NCBI GenBank assembly: GCA_020634215.1
Contig: JACKCD010000027.1
Span: 1 to 64,000 of the forward strand
Direction of reading: 5' to 3'
Source: Ardenticatenaceae bacterium
GTDB lineage: Bacteria > Chloroflexota > Anaerolineae > Promineifilales > Promineifilaceae
DNA length: 64,000 nt
Positions 51,357-60,419 of this stretch are shown here, piece by piece. Each line of letters opens with the position of its first letter. Position 1 is the first letter of the stretch. Position numbers and translations under genes: made by a program. A model generated the notes under the pieces. It ran no database searches. It was given only the letters and a program-made list of their open reading frames with translations, and was not told the DNA's origin.

Positions 51357-54300
51357 ATGAAGCGACTGGGTAATTTCAAGAACGATCTGTTCATCTTGGC
51401 ACTTTATCTTGTGTTGCCGCTGCTGTTGTTTGGCAACGTGACGCTGGGCAGCAAAACGATGCTGCCGGCCGACAACCTGTTTCAATGGGAACCGTGGACG
51501 GCCGTTTCTGCCCAATTTAACCTGCCCTTGTCGCCCGACGGCCGGCCCATTCCGCAAAACCCACTCATCGGCGACCTCATCATCCAGAACTACGTTTGGA
51601 AACAATTTGTCAACGACAGCCTCCGCGACGGCCAAATCCCCCTGTGGACACCCAATCTATTCGCTGGTGTTCCCTTTCTCGCCACCGGCCAGCACGCCGC
51701 CCTCTACCCCTTTTCCATCTTCTTTCTCATTTTGCCCCTCACCAAAGCCTACGGCTGGTACACCGTCAGCCAAATTTGGCTGGCCGGGACGTTGGCCTAC
51801 GTCTTTGGCCGCGTGCTGGGGATGAAGCGACCCAGCGCGGGGCTGATGGGGTTGGCGTATCAGGGCAGCGGCTTTTTGCTGGTCAGTGCCGCTGTTTTCC
51901 CCATGATCATTGGTGCAGTGGCGTGGCTGCCGCTGCTGCTGGCCTGCCTTGAGCAACTGGTGCGGCGGCGCGGGCAGCCGCTCATTTGGGCGGTCATCGG
52001 TGCTATCGCCCTCGGCTGCCAAATCTTGGCCGGCCATGCCGAATTTACCTACTACACCCTGCTGATTATGGCTCTCTACGCTGGTTGGCGGCTCGTTAGC
52101 GAACTGTTTTGGTCAGATGAGCCACTGGTTGGCAATCGGTGGCGACTACGGTTACTCAACCCCGCTGGCTGGCTGGCTGGCATGGTGCTGGTTGGCCTCA
52201 TGCTGGGGGCGATCCAGTTCATCCCCCTGTTTGAAGTCGGCCAAACCAACTTCCGCGAAGGTTCCAGCAGCTATGAGGAAGTGATTGGTTATGCCTTCCC
52301 CAAGCGGCGCGTGTTGACGCTGCTGTTGCCCAACTTCTTTGGCAATCCGGCACACCACAGCTATGTGGACGTGTTTAGCGGCCAGCGGCAGCCATTTGTG
52401 ACCAATGTGGTGGGCAGTGTTAACCCGTGGGGGGCATACAGCAGCAGTTGGGGGATTAAAAATTATGTCGAGGGGGGTATTTACCTCGGTATTTTGCCGC
52501 TGGTGCTGGCGCTGCTGGCGGGCTGGGCGTTGTTTCGCCCTGGCATGGATCGCGCCCGCCGCAGCCAAACGCTGTTCCTCGGCGGTCTTAGTCTGCTGTC
52601 GCTTGCTTTTATCTTTGGCACGCCACTTTACGCCATTTTGTACTATGGCCTTCCCTTTATTAACCAACTCCACACCCCGTTTCGCTGGGTTTTCCCGCTG
52701 TCGCTGAGCGTGGCGGTGCTGGCGGGGTTTGGTGGAGATTATTTAATAGACCGGGGATTGGAGAGTGGAGATTGGAGATTGGGAACTCGGTCAAAATCTC
52801 TAATCTCTAATCTCCGATCTCTATTTTTGTTACGCGCCAACCCGTCAGTTATTGCCTTCCTCGCCGCCCTGCTCGTTTGGGGTGGGGTGGCGGCTTTGCT
52901 GGGGTTGGCGGGGTCGTGGCTGGTTTACGGCCGTTTACAACCACAGGTTGTCCAATCCCTTGTTGAGCGTGTTCTCCTCAGCATGGCACTGGCCGCCGAT
53001 GCCTTTCCCAGTGCCCAGGCGTTTTACAGCTACCTTTTCCCCCAGTTTTTGCAGTTGGGGGCGATGCTGGTCGGGTCGGGGGTGGTGTTACGGTTGAGCC
53101 AGGGGAAAAACGGCCGTTTTTTCCCCCACCTCGCCGCCATCCTTCTCATCCTCGACCTCTTCCTCATCAATCGCGGCTTCCACGCCGCCGTTGACCCCGC
53201 CCTGCTGGCCTATGAACCGCCGCTAGTGCATTGGTTGCGGCAGCAGCCAGGGCCGTGGCGGTTTACTACCTTCGATTCGCAGGGGCAAAAACCGCTCAAC
53301 GCCAACGCCGGTTGGCTGTTGGGTTTTGAAGACGTGCGCGGCTATGATTCCATCATCCCCAAACAGTTTACCAGCTACATGGCCGCTATTGAGCCGCAAA
53401 ACGAACTTCCCTTCAACCGCATCCAGCCCATTGCCAACTGGGAGTCGCTCAACTCGCCGCTGCTCGATGTGCTAAATGTGAAATACATCATCAGTCAGGA
53501 AGCAGTTGATTTGCCCAAGCTGCAGCAGGTGTGGCAGGAAGGCAACCTGCGCGTCTATGAAAACCTGGCCGTCGCCCCCCGCGCCTACACGCTGCCACAA
53601 ACACAAACGGCCGTTGTTCCCGATGCGTTAGTGGCGATGACGACCCAATATGACCCGCGCAACTTTGTTGTCGTGGAGAGTGGGGAGTGGGGTGAAGAGC
53701 GTGGCTCCCCACCACCCACACCCAACGCCCCACTTCCCAACGCCCCTGCCACCATCACCAGCTACCGCAACATTGAAGTGTGGGTAGATACCGTCGTCAA
53801 CGAACCTTCCTGGCTCATTCTCAACGACAGCTACGCACCGGGGTGGAAGGCATTTTTACGGCCGTTTGGTGGGGAAGAAGCCGACGAGCGCGAAGTTGAA
53901 ATTGTGCGCGTCAACGGCAACTTTCGCGGGGTCATCATCGGCCCCGGCCAATGGACGGTGCGCTACCGCTACAGCCCGCGCAGCTTCCAGCTTGGTGGCC
54001 TCATCAGCTTTATGGGGGTCATTGTGCTGGCCTTTGGCCTCATCGTCGGCGGCTGGCGGCGGTATGTTCGCAGCGACGGCCAGCTTTCCGCCACCCACAG
54101 CGTCATCAAAAACAGCGGCGCACCCATGCTGCTCAACCTGTTCAACAAGCTGATTGATTTCGCCTTTGCCGCCTTCTACTTGCGGCTGCTTGGCCCCGCC
54201 GACGCTGGTAGCTATAGCTTTGCCATCGCCACCGCCATCATCTTTGAAATTCTCTCCAATTTTGGCCTCAACATTCTTATCGTGCGCGATGTGGCTCAGG

Positions 54301-55562
54301 CCAAAGATCGCGCCAGCAGCTACCTGCTCAATACAACCGTCCTACGGCTCTTCACCAGCAGCGTGGCTTTGCTTCCCGTCATCGTCTTCGTTGTTGGCTC
54401 CCGTTTCTTGGCCAACCCCATCAGCACCCCCGAACTGCTGGCACTGACCTTCATCATCATCGGAATGCTCTTTTCCGGCATGTCGCAAGGGGTAACGGGG
54501 CTGTTTTATGTCTTTGAGCAGGCGGAAATCCCGGCGGCGATGACCACCGTCACCACCCTGCTCAAGGTGGGGCTAGGGGTGCTGGTGCTGCTGTTGGGGT
54601 TTGGCTTTGTCGGATTAGCGGCCGTTTCCATCATCGTTAACCTCATCACCCTGGCCGTGCTGGGGCGGCTGGCGTTTGGCCGCTTCTCGCTGCCCGGCCC
54701 CTGGCAAATTGATTGGTCGCTCCAGCGGCAAATGGTGGGCAAAGGGTTCCCGCTGATGCTCATCCACCTGCTGCAAACCGTTTTTATCTCGGTAGACGTG
54801 GTGATCCTGCGCTTTATCAACGGCTCCGAAGTGGTCGGCTGGTACAACAGCGCCTACAAATGGTTCAACGCCCTGCAAATTGTCCCCTCGTTTTTCACCC
54901 TCGCCCTGTTCCCCATCATCTCCCGCGCCATTCACGACAACATGGCAACGGCGCAGCGCATGTACCGGCTGTCGCTCAAGCTCATGCTGCTGTTGGCGCT
55001 CCCCATCGCCACCGCCACCCACTTTCTGGCCTATGATTTGGTCAATTTTTTGGCTGGGGATCAATTTTTGCCGCACGGGGCGGTGGCGCTGCAAATTATC
55101 ATGTGGTCTATTCCCATTGGCTGGCTCAACAGCGTTACCAACTATGTATTAATTGCGCTGGGGTTGGAGCGGATGCAGCCGCGAGCGTTTGCTCTGGCGG
55201 TGGGGTTCAACATTGTCACCAACCTCCTCTTCATCCCCCGCGTGGCAAATGGCTACCCAGCGGCGGCGGTGACAACGGTGCTGTCGGAACTGGTGCTGCT
55301 GGCGGTGTTTGACTATTATTTGCGGCAGCGCATGGTGGGGTTGAATTGGGTGACGTTTTTGGCGCGACCCCTGGCAGCAACGGCCGTTATGTTCCTCACC
55401 ATGTGGGCCGCCAGCCAGCTACACGTCCTGCTTGCCGCCCTGCTTGGCCCCGTTGCCTACCTGCTTGCCCTCTGGCTGCTGCGTGTGGTTGGCGACGAAG
55501 AACGGGACATTTTGCGCTCCATCCTGCCCGCCCGTCTTGCCACCCGTCTTAAATTTGCGTAG
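51357..55562 (+). CDS. YfhO-like membrane protein fused to a polysaccharide flippase
   Basis: 1401 residues from ATG 51357, immediately after a terminator. Residues 1 to about 650 are a multi-pass YfhO-type membrane region (PADNLFQWEPW; IPLWTPNLFAGVPFLATGQ; GYAFPKRRVLTLLLPNFFGNP), followed by an extracytoplasmic domain (about 650-870; YDSIIPKQFTSYM, WLILNDSYAPGWKA). From about 910 a Wzx/MATE-like flippase begins (NLFNKLIDFAFAAFYLRLLG; NFGLNILIVRDVAQ; SVDVVILRFINGSEVVGWYN) with about 12 helices. YfhO proteins help glycosylate or transfer surface polymers; joining one to a flippase is unusual. Two palindromic repeats sit in frame in the first part. Confidence 0.85.
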   Translation: MKRLGNFKNDLFILALYLVLPLLLFGNVTLGSKTMLPADNLFQWEPWTAVSAQFNLPLSPDGRPIPQNPLIGDLIIQNYVWKQFVNDSLRDGQIPLWTPNLFAGVPFLATGQHAALYPFSIFFLILPLTKAYGWYTVSQIWLAGTLAYVFGRVLGMKRPSAGLMGLAYQGSGFLLVSAAVFPMIIGAVAWLPLLLACLEQLVRRRGQPLIWAVIGAIALGCQILAGHAEFTYYTLLIMALYAGWRLVSELFWSDEPLVGNRWRLRLLNPAGWLAGMVLVGLMLGAIQFIPLFEVGQTNFREGSSSYEEVIGYAFPKRRVLTLLLPNFFGNPAHHSYVDVFSGQRQPFVTNVVGSVNPWGAYSSSWGIKNYVEGGIYLGILPLVLALLAGWALFRPGMDRARRSQTLFLGGLSLLSLAFIFGTPLYAILYYGLPFINQLHTPFRWVFPLSLSVAVLAGFGGDYLIDRGLESGDWRLGTRSKSLISNLRSLFLLRANPSVIAFLAALLVWGGVAALLGLAGSWLVYGRLQPQVVQSLVERVLLSMALAADAFPSAQAFYSYLFPQFLQLGAMLVGSGVVLRLSQGKNGRFFPHLAAILLILDLFLINRGFHAAVDPALLAYEPPLVHWLRQQPGPWRFTTFDSQGQKPLNANAGWLLGFEDVRGYDSIIPKQFTSYMAAIEPQNELPFNRIQPIANWESLNSPLLDVLNVKYIISQEAVDLPKLQQVWQEGNLRVYENLAVAPRAYTLPQTQTAVVPDALVAMTTQYDPRNFVVVESGEWGEERGSPPPTPNAPLPNAPATITSYRNIEVWVDTVVNEPSWLILNDSYAPGWKAFLRPFGGEEADEREVEIVRVNGNFRGVIIGPGQWTVRYRYSPRSFQLGGLISFMGVIVLAFGLIVGGWRRYVRSDGQLSATHSVIKNSGAPMLLNLFNKLIDFAFAAFYLRLLGPADAGSYSFAIATAIIFEILSNFGLNILIVRDVAQAKDRASSYLLNTTVLRLFTSSVALLPVIVFVVGSRFLANPISTPELLALTFIIIGMLFSGMSQGVTGLFYVFEQAEIPAAMTTVTTLLKVGLGVLVLLLGFGFVGLAAVSIIVNLITLAVLGRLAFGRFSLPGPWQIDWSLQRQMVGKGFPLMLIHLLQTVFISVDVVILRFINGSEVVGWYNSAYKWFNALQIVPSFFTLALFPIISRAIHDNMATAQRMYRLSLKLMLLLALPIATATHFLAYDLVNFLAGDQFLPHGAVALQIIMWSIPIGWLNSVTNYVLIALGLERMQPRAFALAVGFNIVTNLLFIPRVANGYPAAAVTTVLSELVLLAVFDYYLRQRMVGLNWVTFLARPLAATAVMFLTMWAASQLHVLLAALLGPVAYLLALWLLRVVGDEERDILRSILPARLATRLKFA
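52753..52821. repeat. Family C repeat inside the YfhO-flippase gene
   Basis: GGGGATTGGAGAGTGGAGATTGG faces AATCTCTAATCTCTAATCTCC, the same family as 33428, 46834 and 55566, but within coding sequence. It is read through in frame as RGLESGDWRLGTRSKSLISN, a charged loop between membrane segments. Confidence 0.85.
53673..53748. repeat. G-rich/C-rich inverted repeat inside the YfhO-flippase gene
   Basis: GTGGAGAGTGGGGAGTGGGG is opposed by GCTCCCCAC and CCCAACGCCCCAC tracts. It is read in frame as ESGEWGEERGSPPPTPNAPL, unlike the surrounding folded domain. No identical intergenic copy is in this window. Confidence 0.6.
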
Positions 55563-55565
55563 ACA

Positions 55566-55632
55566 AGAGATTGGGGATTGGAGATTGGAGATTGTGACCG
55601 TTCAGAATCACTAATCTCCAGTCTCCAATCCC
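55566..55632. repeat. Palindromic repeat, family C
   Basis: GAGATTGGGGATTGGAGATTG faces AATCTCCAGTCTCCAATCCC immediately after the flippase fusion stop. It creates a false N-terminal extension of the next open frame. Confidence 0.85.
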
Positions 55633-55643
55633 TATGTTTGTTC

Positions 55644-57674
55644 ATGCGCCATCGCCTGTTAACTCTATTTTTCCTCTTACTTGCCGCCTTTTTCCGGCTC
55701 TATGGCTTTGTTTCCCTCTCCCCGCCGGGGCTAACGCACGATGAAGTTGCCAACTGGCTGATTGTGCAGGACATTTTGGCGGGCAAACACGCCATCTATT
55801 TCACCCGCGCCTACGGCCACGAGGCGGGCTTTCACTATGTGCAGGCGGCGTTTGTGGCGCTGCTGGGTGATAATGCGCTGGCACTGCGTTTACCGGCCGC
55901 CTTTTTTGGCTTGCTCTTGGTGGCGGTGGTCTATGCGCTAGGGCGACAGTTGTTTGGGCGACAGGTGGGGGTGTGGGGGATGGGATTAACGGCCGTTCTC
56001 TTCCCCGCCATCTTCTTCAGCCGCCTCGCCTTCCGCGCCATTTCCCTGCCCGTGCTGGCTGGTCTGTCGGCCATTTTTTGGTGGCGGGGGTGGGACCGCA
56101 GGGAAGCAGGGGAGCAGGGGGGCAGAGGGGAATTGTCCGCGTTTGTCCGCATTCGTCCGCGTCCCATTCCTTCCTTTGCACTGGCCGGGGTGTTCGCGGG
56201 GCTGACTGTCTATACCTATATGGCGGCGCGGGCGGTACCGATTTTTTATGGGGTCTGGGTGGGGTATTTGGCGTTGTTCCATTGGCCGGAGCTAAAGCAG
56301 CGTTGGCGTGGGGTGCTGCTTTTTGGGTTGCTGTTTGCTGTGCTTGCTGCACCTTTGTTTGTGTATCTGCAAACTAACCCTGGCTCTGAATTCCGCATTG
56401 CTGAAGTGGACGCACCGCTGCGGGCGTTGCTGGCTGGGGATATGGTGCCAGTACTGCAAAATGGGGTCAAAATTTTGGGCATGGCTGGCTTTGCCGGCGA
56501 CCCTCTGTGGCGGCAAAATGTGGCTGGGCGACCCCTGTTTGACCCACTTTTGGCGGCAATATTTTACATAAGCCTTCCCCTGTTTTTGTGGAAAATTCGG
56601 GACAAACGGCACGCTTTTTTGCTGCTTTGGCTGGCAACGGCCGTTTTGCCCAGCCTTGTCACGATAAATGCCCCCAGCAGCATAAGAATGATCAATATTT
56701 TGCCCATTTTACCCTTGTTCATCGGCGTAGTTATACACAATCGGCACAAGTTATCCCCAGTTACCCCCAACTTATCCACAGTTTTTGTGAATATCTTAGG
56801 AATCGCGGTACTGGGGTACCATATCTGGTGGACGGCCGTTTCTGTGTTCCAGATATGGCCCCAGAATGAAGAAGTGCGCTTTGTTTGGCAGGCGGGATTG
56901 ACACAAACGGCCGTTTTTCTCGACCACCAGCCCACCGCCCACACCGCCGCCATTGCCGGTTGGTCGCCCGACACCATGGACGTACCCACCATGCAGCTAA
57001 CGCTCCAGCGTGATGACATCGCTCTGAGTCATTTTAATCCGCTAGACGGTACGCTGGTTTTGCCAGCCAACAATGGCTCCATCTATCGCCCAACCATCCT
57101 TGATTTGCATCCCTATTGGCAAACACAGCTTGCCAGTTGGGGGACAGCAGAGCAAAATCACGGTGAGTTTGTGGAAATTCGGCTGCCGGATGGATTTGTG
57201 CCGGAGGTAGAGGAGGGGGAGAAAACGGCCGTTACTGATACAGATGTCATTCCCGCGAATGCGGGAATCCAGTTGACATCCCAGATGACGGAGAAAACGG
57301 CCGTTTTTGCCAACCAACTTCAATTCCTTGGCTACGATCTTGTCGGCACGCAGGAACTCATCACCTACTGGCGCGTTCTTGCCACCCCCACCGCCGCCAG
57401 CCGTCTCTTTGTCCATCAGCTAGATGCGGCCGGCAATGTGTTGGGCGAAGATTATCGTCTTGATGCCCTTGACCCTCAGGCCATTTGGTTTTCCCACTGG
57501 CAGCCTGGCGACCTCATTTTGCAACACCACGACCTGCCCGTGCCGATGGCCGACACCGCTACCCTCCGCCTCGGCTGGTTTAACCCCTACACCTGTACCC
57601 CCGGCCCTTGCCAAAATTTGCTCATGGAAACGGGAAAGCCGTTTTTGTTGTTGGATCTGATCAGGCAGGAATAA
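55644..57674 (+). CDS. PMT/ArnT-like lipid-linked sugar glycosyltransferase
   Basis: 676 residues from ATG 55644; the frame upstream is repeat-derived. The first extracytoplasmic loop has GLTHDEVANW, where Asp-Glu are the expected catalytic/metal acidic residues of GT-C enzymes (PMT/ArnT). About ten membrane segments follow to about residue 410, then a soluble C-terminal domain (from about 430) with Trp-rich beta strands. It would transfer a sugar from a polyprenyl donor to a surface acceptor, consistent with the flippase gene just before it. Two repeat sequences are carried in frame. Confidence 0.82.
   Translation: MRHRLLTLFFLLLAAFFRLYGFVSLSPPGLTHDEVANWLIVQDILAGKHAIYFTRAYGHEAGFHYVQAAFVALLGDNALALRLPAAFFGLLLVAVVYALGRQLFGRQVGVWGMGLTAVLFPAIFFSRLAFRAISLPVLAGLSAIFWWRGWDRREAGEQGGRGELSAFVRIRPRPIPSFALAGVFAGLTVYTYMAARAVPIFYGVWVGYLALFHWPELKQRWRGVLLFGLLFAVLAAPLFVYLQTNPGSEFRIAEVDAPLRALLAGDMVPVLQNGVKILGMAGFAGDPLWRQNVAGRPLFDPLLAAIFYISLPLFLWKIRDKRHAFLLLWLATAVLPSLVTINAPSSIRMINILPILPLFIGVVIHNRHKLSPVTPNLSTVFVNILGIAVLGYHIWWTAVSVFQIWPQNEEVRFVWQAGLTQTAVFLDHQPTAHTAAIAGWSPDTMDVPTMQLTLQRDDIALSHFNPLDGTLVLPANNGSIYRPTILDLHPYWQTQLASWGTAEQNHGEFVEIRLPDGFVPEVEEGEKTAVTDTDVIPANAGIQLTSQMTEKTAVFANQLQFLGYDLVGTQELITYWRVLATPTAASRLFVHQLDAAGNVLGEDYRLDALDPQAIWFSHWQPGDLILQHHDLPVPMADTATLRLGWFNPYTCTPGPCQNLLMETGKPFLLLDLIRQE
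56099..56163. repeat. Interspersed repeats inside the glycosyltransferase gene
   Basis: GCAGGGAAGCAGGGGAGCAG with a run of GGGGCAGAGGGG is followed by three GTCCGC(G/A)TT units. It is read in frame as REAGEQGGRGELSAFVRIRP, a low-complexity loop between membrane helices. Such tracts usually occur between genes. Confidence 0.7.
57246..57270. repeat. VIPANAGIQ-type palindrome inside the glycosyltransferase gene
   Basis: GTCATTCCCGCGAATGCGGG followed by AATCC forms a perfect stem and is read as VIPANAGIQ. A relative at 6047-6072 is intergenic. The protein segment looks inserted into the C-terminal domain. Confidence 0.8.
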
Positions 57675-57677
57675 GGC

Positions 57678-57872
57678 AATTCGCCGCTATTAACCTTCAC
57701 CGGGTCGCTTTCCATTTGGTTAACCGGGCTGGCACTAGACAAGCTGGGCACGGGGCCACAGGGGGTGTCGCTGCTGGCGGCTGTGGTTACGGCAGGGCCG
57801 CTGCTGCTGTGGCTAACCAAGATGTGGGAGTGGTCTCCAGAGGTAGCAACAACGGCCGTTAGTGGGGATTAA
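57678..57872 (+). pseudogene. C-terminal remnant of a membrane transporter (MFS-like)
   Basis: Directly after the glycosyltransferase stop, one frame reads NSPLLTFTGSLSIWLTGLAL, then KLGTGPQGVSLLAAVVTAGP and LLLWLTKMW to a TAA at 57870. Two adjacent hydrophobic helices with a GTGPQGVS turn resemble the last helices of an MFS permease. There is no start codon and no upstream part, so it is an old deletion remnant. The family call is tentative. Confidence 0.5.
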
Positions 57873-57910
57873 ACGGGTCAAGTTCTTGGGTAGCTCATCG
57901 GGTTGGCAAA

Positions 57911-57958
57911 CGTGGTACGTGGTGCGTAAAAAGCCGATTTGGTACGCACCACGTACCA
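57911..57958. repeat. Inverted repeat GGTACGTGGTGCGTA
   Basis: TGGTACGTGGTGCGTA and TACGCACCACGTACCA form a perfect stem around an AT-rich loop, ending 17 bases before the SDR gene start. It may be another interspersed palindrome or a regulatory hairpin. Confidence 0.75.
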
Positions 57959-57974
57959 TACTAAAGGAGCAGAA

Positions 57975-58763
57975 ATGGTCGAACAATCCCTTCTGATACA
58001 AGATTTATTTTCCGTAGCAGGCAAGGTTGTGCTGGTGACGGGTGGCTCACGCGGGATTGGGCTGATGATCGCCCACGGCTTTGTCGCCAACGGAGCCAAA
58101 GTCTACATTTCCTCACGCAAGGCAGATGTGTGCCACGCTGTTGCCGCCGAGCTGTCCAAAAACGGCCGTTGTCTCGCCATCCCGGCCGACTTGGCAACCA
58201 ATGAAGGGCGGGAAACCCTGATCACAACCCTGCAAGCCCAGGAAGCATCGCTGGATGTGCTGGTCAACAACGCCGGAGCCGCCTGGGGCGCACCTTTTGA
58301 TACCTACCCCGAATCGGGCTATGACAAGGTGATGGAGATCAACGTCAAATCCATTTTTATGCTGACGCAGGCACTGCTGCCGCTGCTGGAAGCCAACGCC
58401 AGCTTAACCAACCCGGCGCGGGTCATCAACATTGGCTCGATTGATGGGATTCAGGTGCCCAGCACGGAAAATTATGCCTATAGCGCCAGCAAAGCGGCCG
58501 TTCATCATTTAACCAAAGTGCTAGGGGTGCAGTTGGGACGACGCGGCATTACTGTCAACGCCATCGCCCCTGGGCCGTTTGAAAGCAAAATGACGGCCTG
58601 GATGCTGGAGAATTTTCAGGAAGATATTGAGGCACAATGTCCGCTGGGGCGAATTGGTCGGCCGGCCGACATGGCCGGGATTGCCCTTTATCTCGCTTCA
58701 GCTGCCGCCGCCTACGTCAACGGCGTTGTCATTCCGGTAGACGGCGGGCTGCATTTGGCTTAA
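57975..58763 (+). CDS. Short-chain dehydrogenase/reductase
   Basis: 262 residues from ATG 57975, with AAAGGAG upstream; the frame extends twelve codons into the repeat. Classic SDR motifs are visible: TGGSRGIG (cofactor), NNAG, Ser in NIGSIDG, YAYSASK (catalytic Tyr and Lys) and PGPFES. An Arg two residues after the first Gly cluster (YISSRK) suggests NADP. It resembles 3-oxoacyl-ACP reductase or rhamnolipid-type SDRs; the substrate is unknown. Confidence 0.9.
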   Translation: MVEQSLLIQDLFSVAGKVVLVTGGSRGIGLMIAHGFVANGAKVYISSRKADVCHAVAAELSKNGRCLAIPADLATNEGRETLITTLQAQEASLDVLVNNAGAAWGAPFDTYPESGYDKVMEINVKSIFMLTQALLPLLEANASLTNPARVINIGSIDGIQVPSTENYAYSASKAAVHHLTKVLGVQLGRRGITVNAIAPGPFESKMTAWMLENFQEDIEAQCPLGRIGRPADMAGIALYLASAAAAYVNGVVIPVDGGLHLA

Positions 58764-58966
58764 AAAACGGCCGTTCACACCCTCCTCGCCCACCGCGCCC
58801 GGCACAGCAATTCTCAGTTTAACTAGGACGAGACGACCGGGAGACAAAGCCAGCGGCATTGCCAGCGCCAATCCCGGTCATCCCGCCCGCACTTACCCAT
58901 GGTTTGGTTTGACTGGGGTAGCGGTTGTTTCATAGATTGAGAATCACTGTAGGAATTAGTGAAGGG

Positions 58967-58994
58967 TTGCCGACATCACAAATTGGCGTACACT
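58967..58994 (+). promoter_or_regulatory. Promoter of a leaderless AlaX-like gene
   Basis: TTGCCG (58967-58972), 16-base spacer, TACACT (58989-58994), then six bases to the ATG at 59001. Confidence 0.5.
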
Positions 58995-59000
58995 ACCATT

Positions 59001-59240
59001 ATGACAAGTGAACGCCTCTACTATCACGATAGCTATACGACAACCTTCACGGCAGAAGTGGTGGAGCAGTGGGAGGTTGAGGGAAAAACGGCCGTTATTC
59101 TCACCCACTCCTTCTTCTACCCCACCTCCGGCGGCCAGCCCCACGACACCGGCACCCTCAACGGCATAGACGTAGTGGACGTATTCATTCGCCCCGACGA
59201 CGAAGCCGTTGTCCACCTGCTGGTTGCCCCACTAACCTAA
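59001..59240 (+). pseudogene. Truncated AlaX-like (alanyl-tRNA editing) protein
   Basis: 79 residues. The start LYYHDSYTTTFTAEVVEQ and FFYPTSGGQPHDTGTL match the N-terminal region of AlaX proteins and alanyl-tRNA synthetase class II editing-associated domains, which hydrolyse Ser-tRNA(Ala) or Gly-tRNA(Ala). The frame stops right after HLLVAPLT, before the metal-binding HxxxH, so no editing activity is expected. The following 150 bases contain palindromic sequence, so a deletion or insertion probably removed the rest. Confidence 0.75.
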
Positions 59241-59391
59241 AACGTCGTTGGACAACCAACGTCAGATGAGCGTGCCGTTTTGACCTCATGCAGCACACTA
59301 TACTCAAATTAGAATGAAACAATGGTTTTTTGCCTAACAGGTGCCTAAAAACCACGGGTTTCAAATTGCACAGAGTATAGCCAACACAAAA
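59241..59391. repeat. Palindromic intergenic element after the truncated gene
   Basis: ACGTCGTTGG-ACAA-CCAACGT is followed by imperfect nested arms: CTATACTC...GAGTATAG on the outside and GGTTTTTTGCCT...GTGCCTAAAAACC inside (59289-59385). It could be a MITE-like remnant that truncated the AlaX-like gene. Confidence 0.5.
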
Positions 59392-60204
59392 TTACCGTCC
59401 AAACAACTCTTCAAGAAATGTAGGCGGCGGTTGTGGATACCATTCCCCATCCAAATCGTCGTGTTCCCACCATGTTTCTTTGTCTAGTTGATAATCTCGC
59501 GTGTAATCCAACAGAATTGTCCCTTCACTATCCAACAATAATATTTTAAGAACACCAATTTCTGCTAGCGGTTTGTGCCGGGTCAATCCATTAAACAGAT
59601 CATCCGCACCCATTATCATCTCACTCACAAAGGTATTGGCAACTTGTGCATCTGGTGTTACTAATTCCAATGTAATCACAGGCCCATAATCATCTTGCTC
59701 AATGCCAAATTGCGTTACAGCAACTGGCATAGGCTGAATCAAGTGCTGCATAGTATCTTTGATCACAGTTTGTGTTTCTGCCGACAACATCTCCCTTGAT
59801 TCATAACTTCTACCCCATTCACTTAGATACATTTCCTTCCAATAAATAGTATCTGATCCCCCATTATTCACGGTAACAATACGAACCGCATCAACCGGCA
59901 AGCTGCCAGTACTTTGCAGGAATACAAGCTCTCGTTCAAGCGCATGTAGATATGTTACATCTTTGGCACTTAATAGCTGATTGGTGGTATCGCTTTGTAA
60001 AGTTACCTCAACAACTTTTCTCTCTGTACCTATCAGGTCAACAGATTTAACTGGTATTTCTTTGCCAAGCAAATGCTCAATGACATTCCTTATCGGCTCA
60101 CGGTATTCTCTTGCTTGGGTACGAACAACCCAAAATACTCCACCCACAAGAAGACCTATCCCCCAAATTAACGCAAACTTTATCAAGCTATCTTTTTTTG
60201 ACAT
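59392..60204 (-). CDS. Membrane-anchored protein of unknown function
   Basis: 270 residues: N-terminal membrane helix (about 9-28), then an extracytoplasmic alpha/beta region (about 55-250) with no recognized motif and an acidic, Pro-rich C-terminus (DDLDGEWYPQPPPTFLEELF). The DNA is visibly AT-richer than most of the window and free of AACGGCCGTT, suggesting a recent arrival. It has a start at ATG 60204 without a strong ribosome site. A second small gene fragment lies upstream on the same strand. Confidence 0.6.
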   Translation of the reverse strand: MSKKDSLIKFALIWGIGLLVGGVFWVVRTQAREYREPIRNVIEHLLGKEIPVKSVDLIGTERKVVEVTLQSDTTNQLLSAKDVTYLHALERELVFLQSTGSLPVDAVRIVTVNNGGSDTIYWKEMYLSEWGRSYESREMLSAETQTVIKDTMQHLIQPMPVAVTQFGIEQDDYGPVITLELVTPDAQVANTFVSEMIMGADDLFNGLTRHKPLAEIGVLKILLLDSEGTILLDYTRDYQLDKETWWEHDDLDGEWYPQPPPTFLEELFGR

Positions 60205-60228
60205 ATTGAACCACCCATTATTAGAATC

Positions 60229-60419
60229 TCAACATTCACTTATAGGACATGGTGGTAAATTCACGGGACCATATCCATAAAATAGTGTTTGGGATGTTAC
60301 ATTTACTTTATAGGGTGAGTCCTCATCCCATTGGGCTCGGCGAGCGTCAATCCAAGTAGCATCTCTCTTTTTAAGCTGAACATTACTAAATTTAACATCT
60401 AGTGAATTTTTATCTGACA
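60229..60419 (-). pseudogene. Gene fragment truncated by the IS1380-type element
   Basis: The open frame runs to 60471, but its first 17 codons come from the IS end. The remaining part (SDKNSLDVKFSNVQLKKRDA, then TWIDARRAQWDE and a Cys-containing tail PPCPISEC) looks coding and AT-rich like its downstream neighbour. Its N-terminus is missing or lies beyond the insertion. Function unknown. Confidence 0.45.

Noticed and set aside
33428..55632. Regular GATTGGAGATT repeats as a CRISPR array
   Set aside because: Copies are scattered and palindromic, with no uniform spacers or cas genes.
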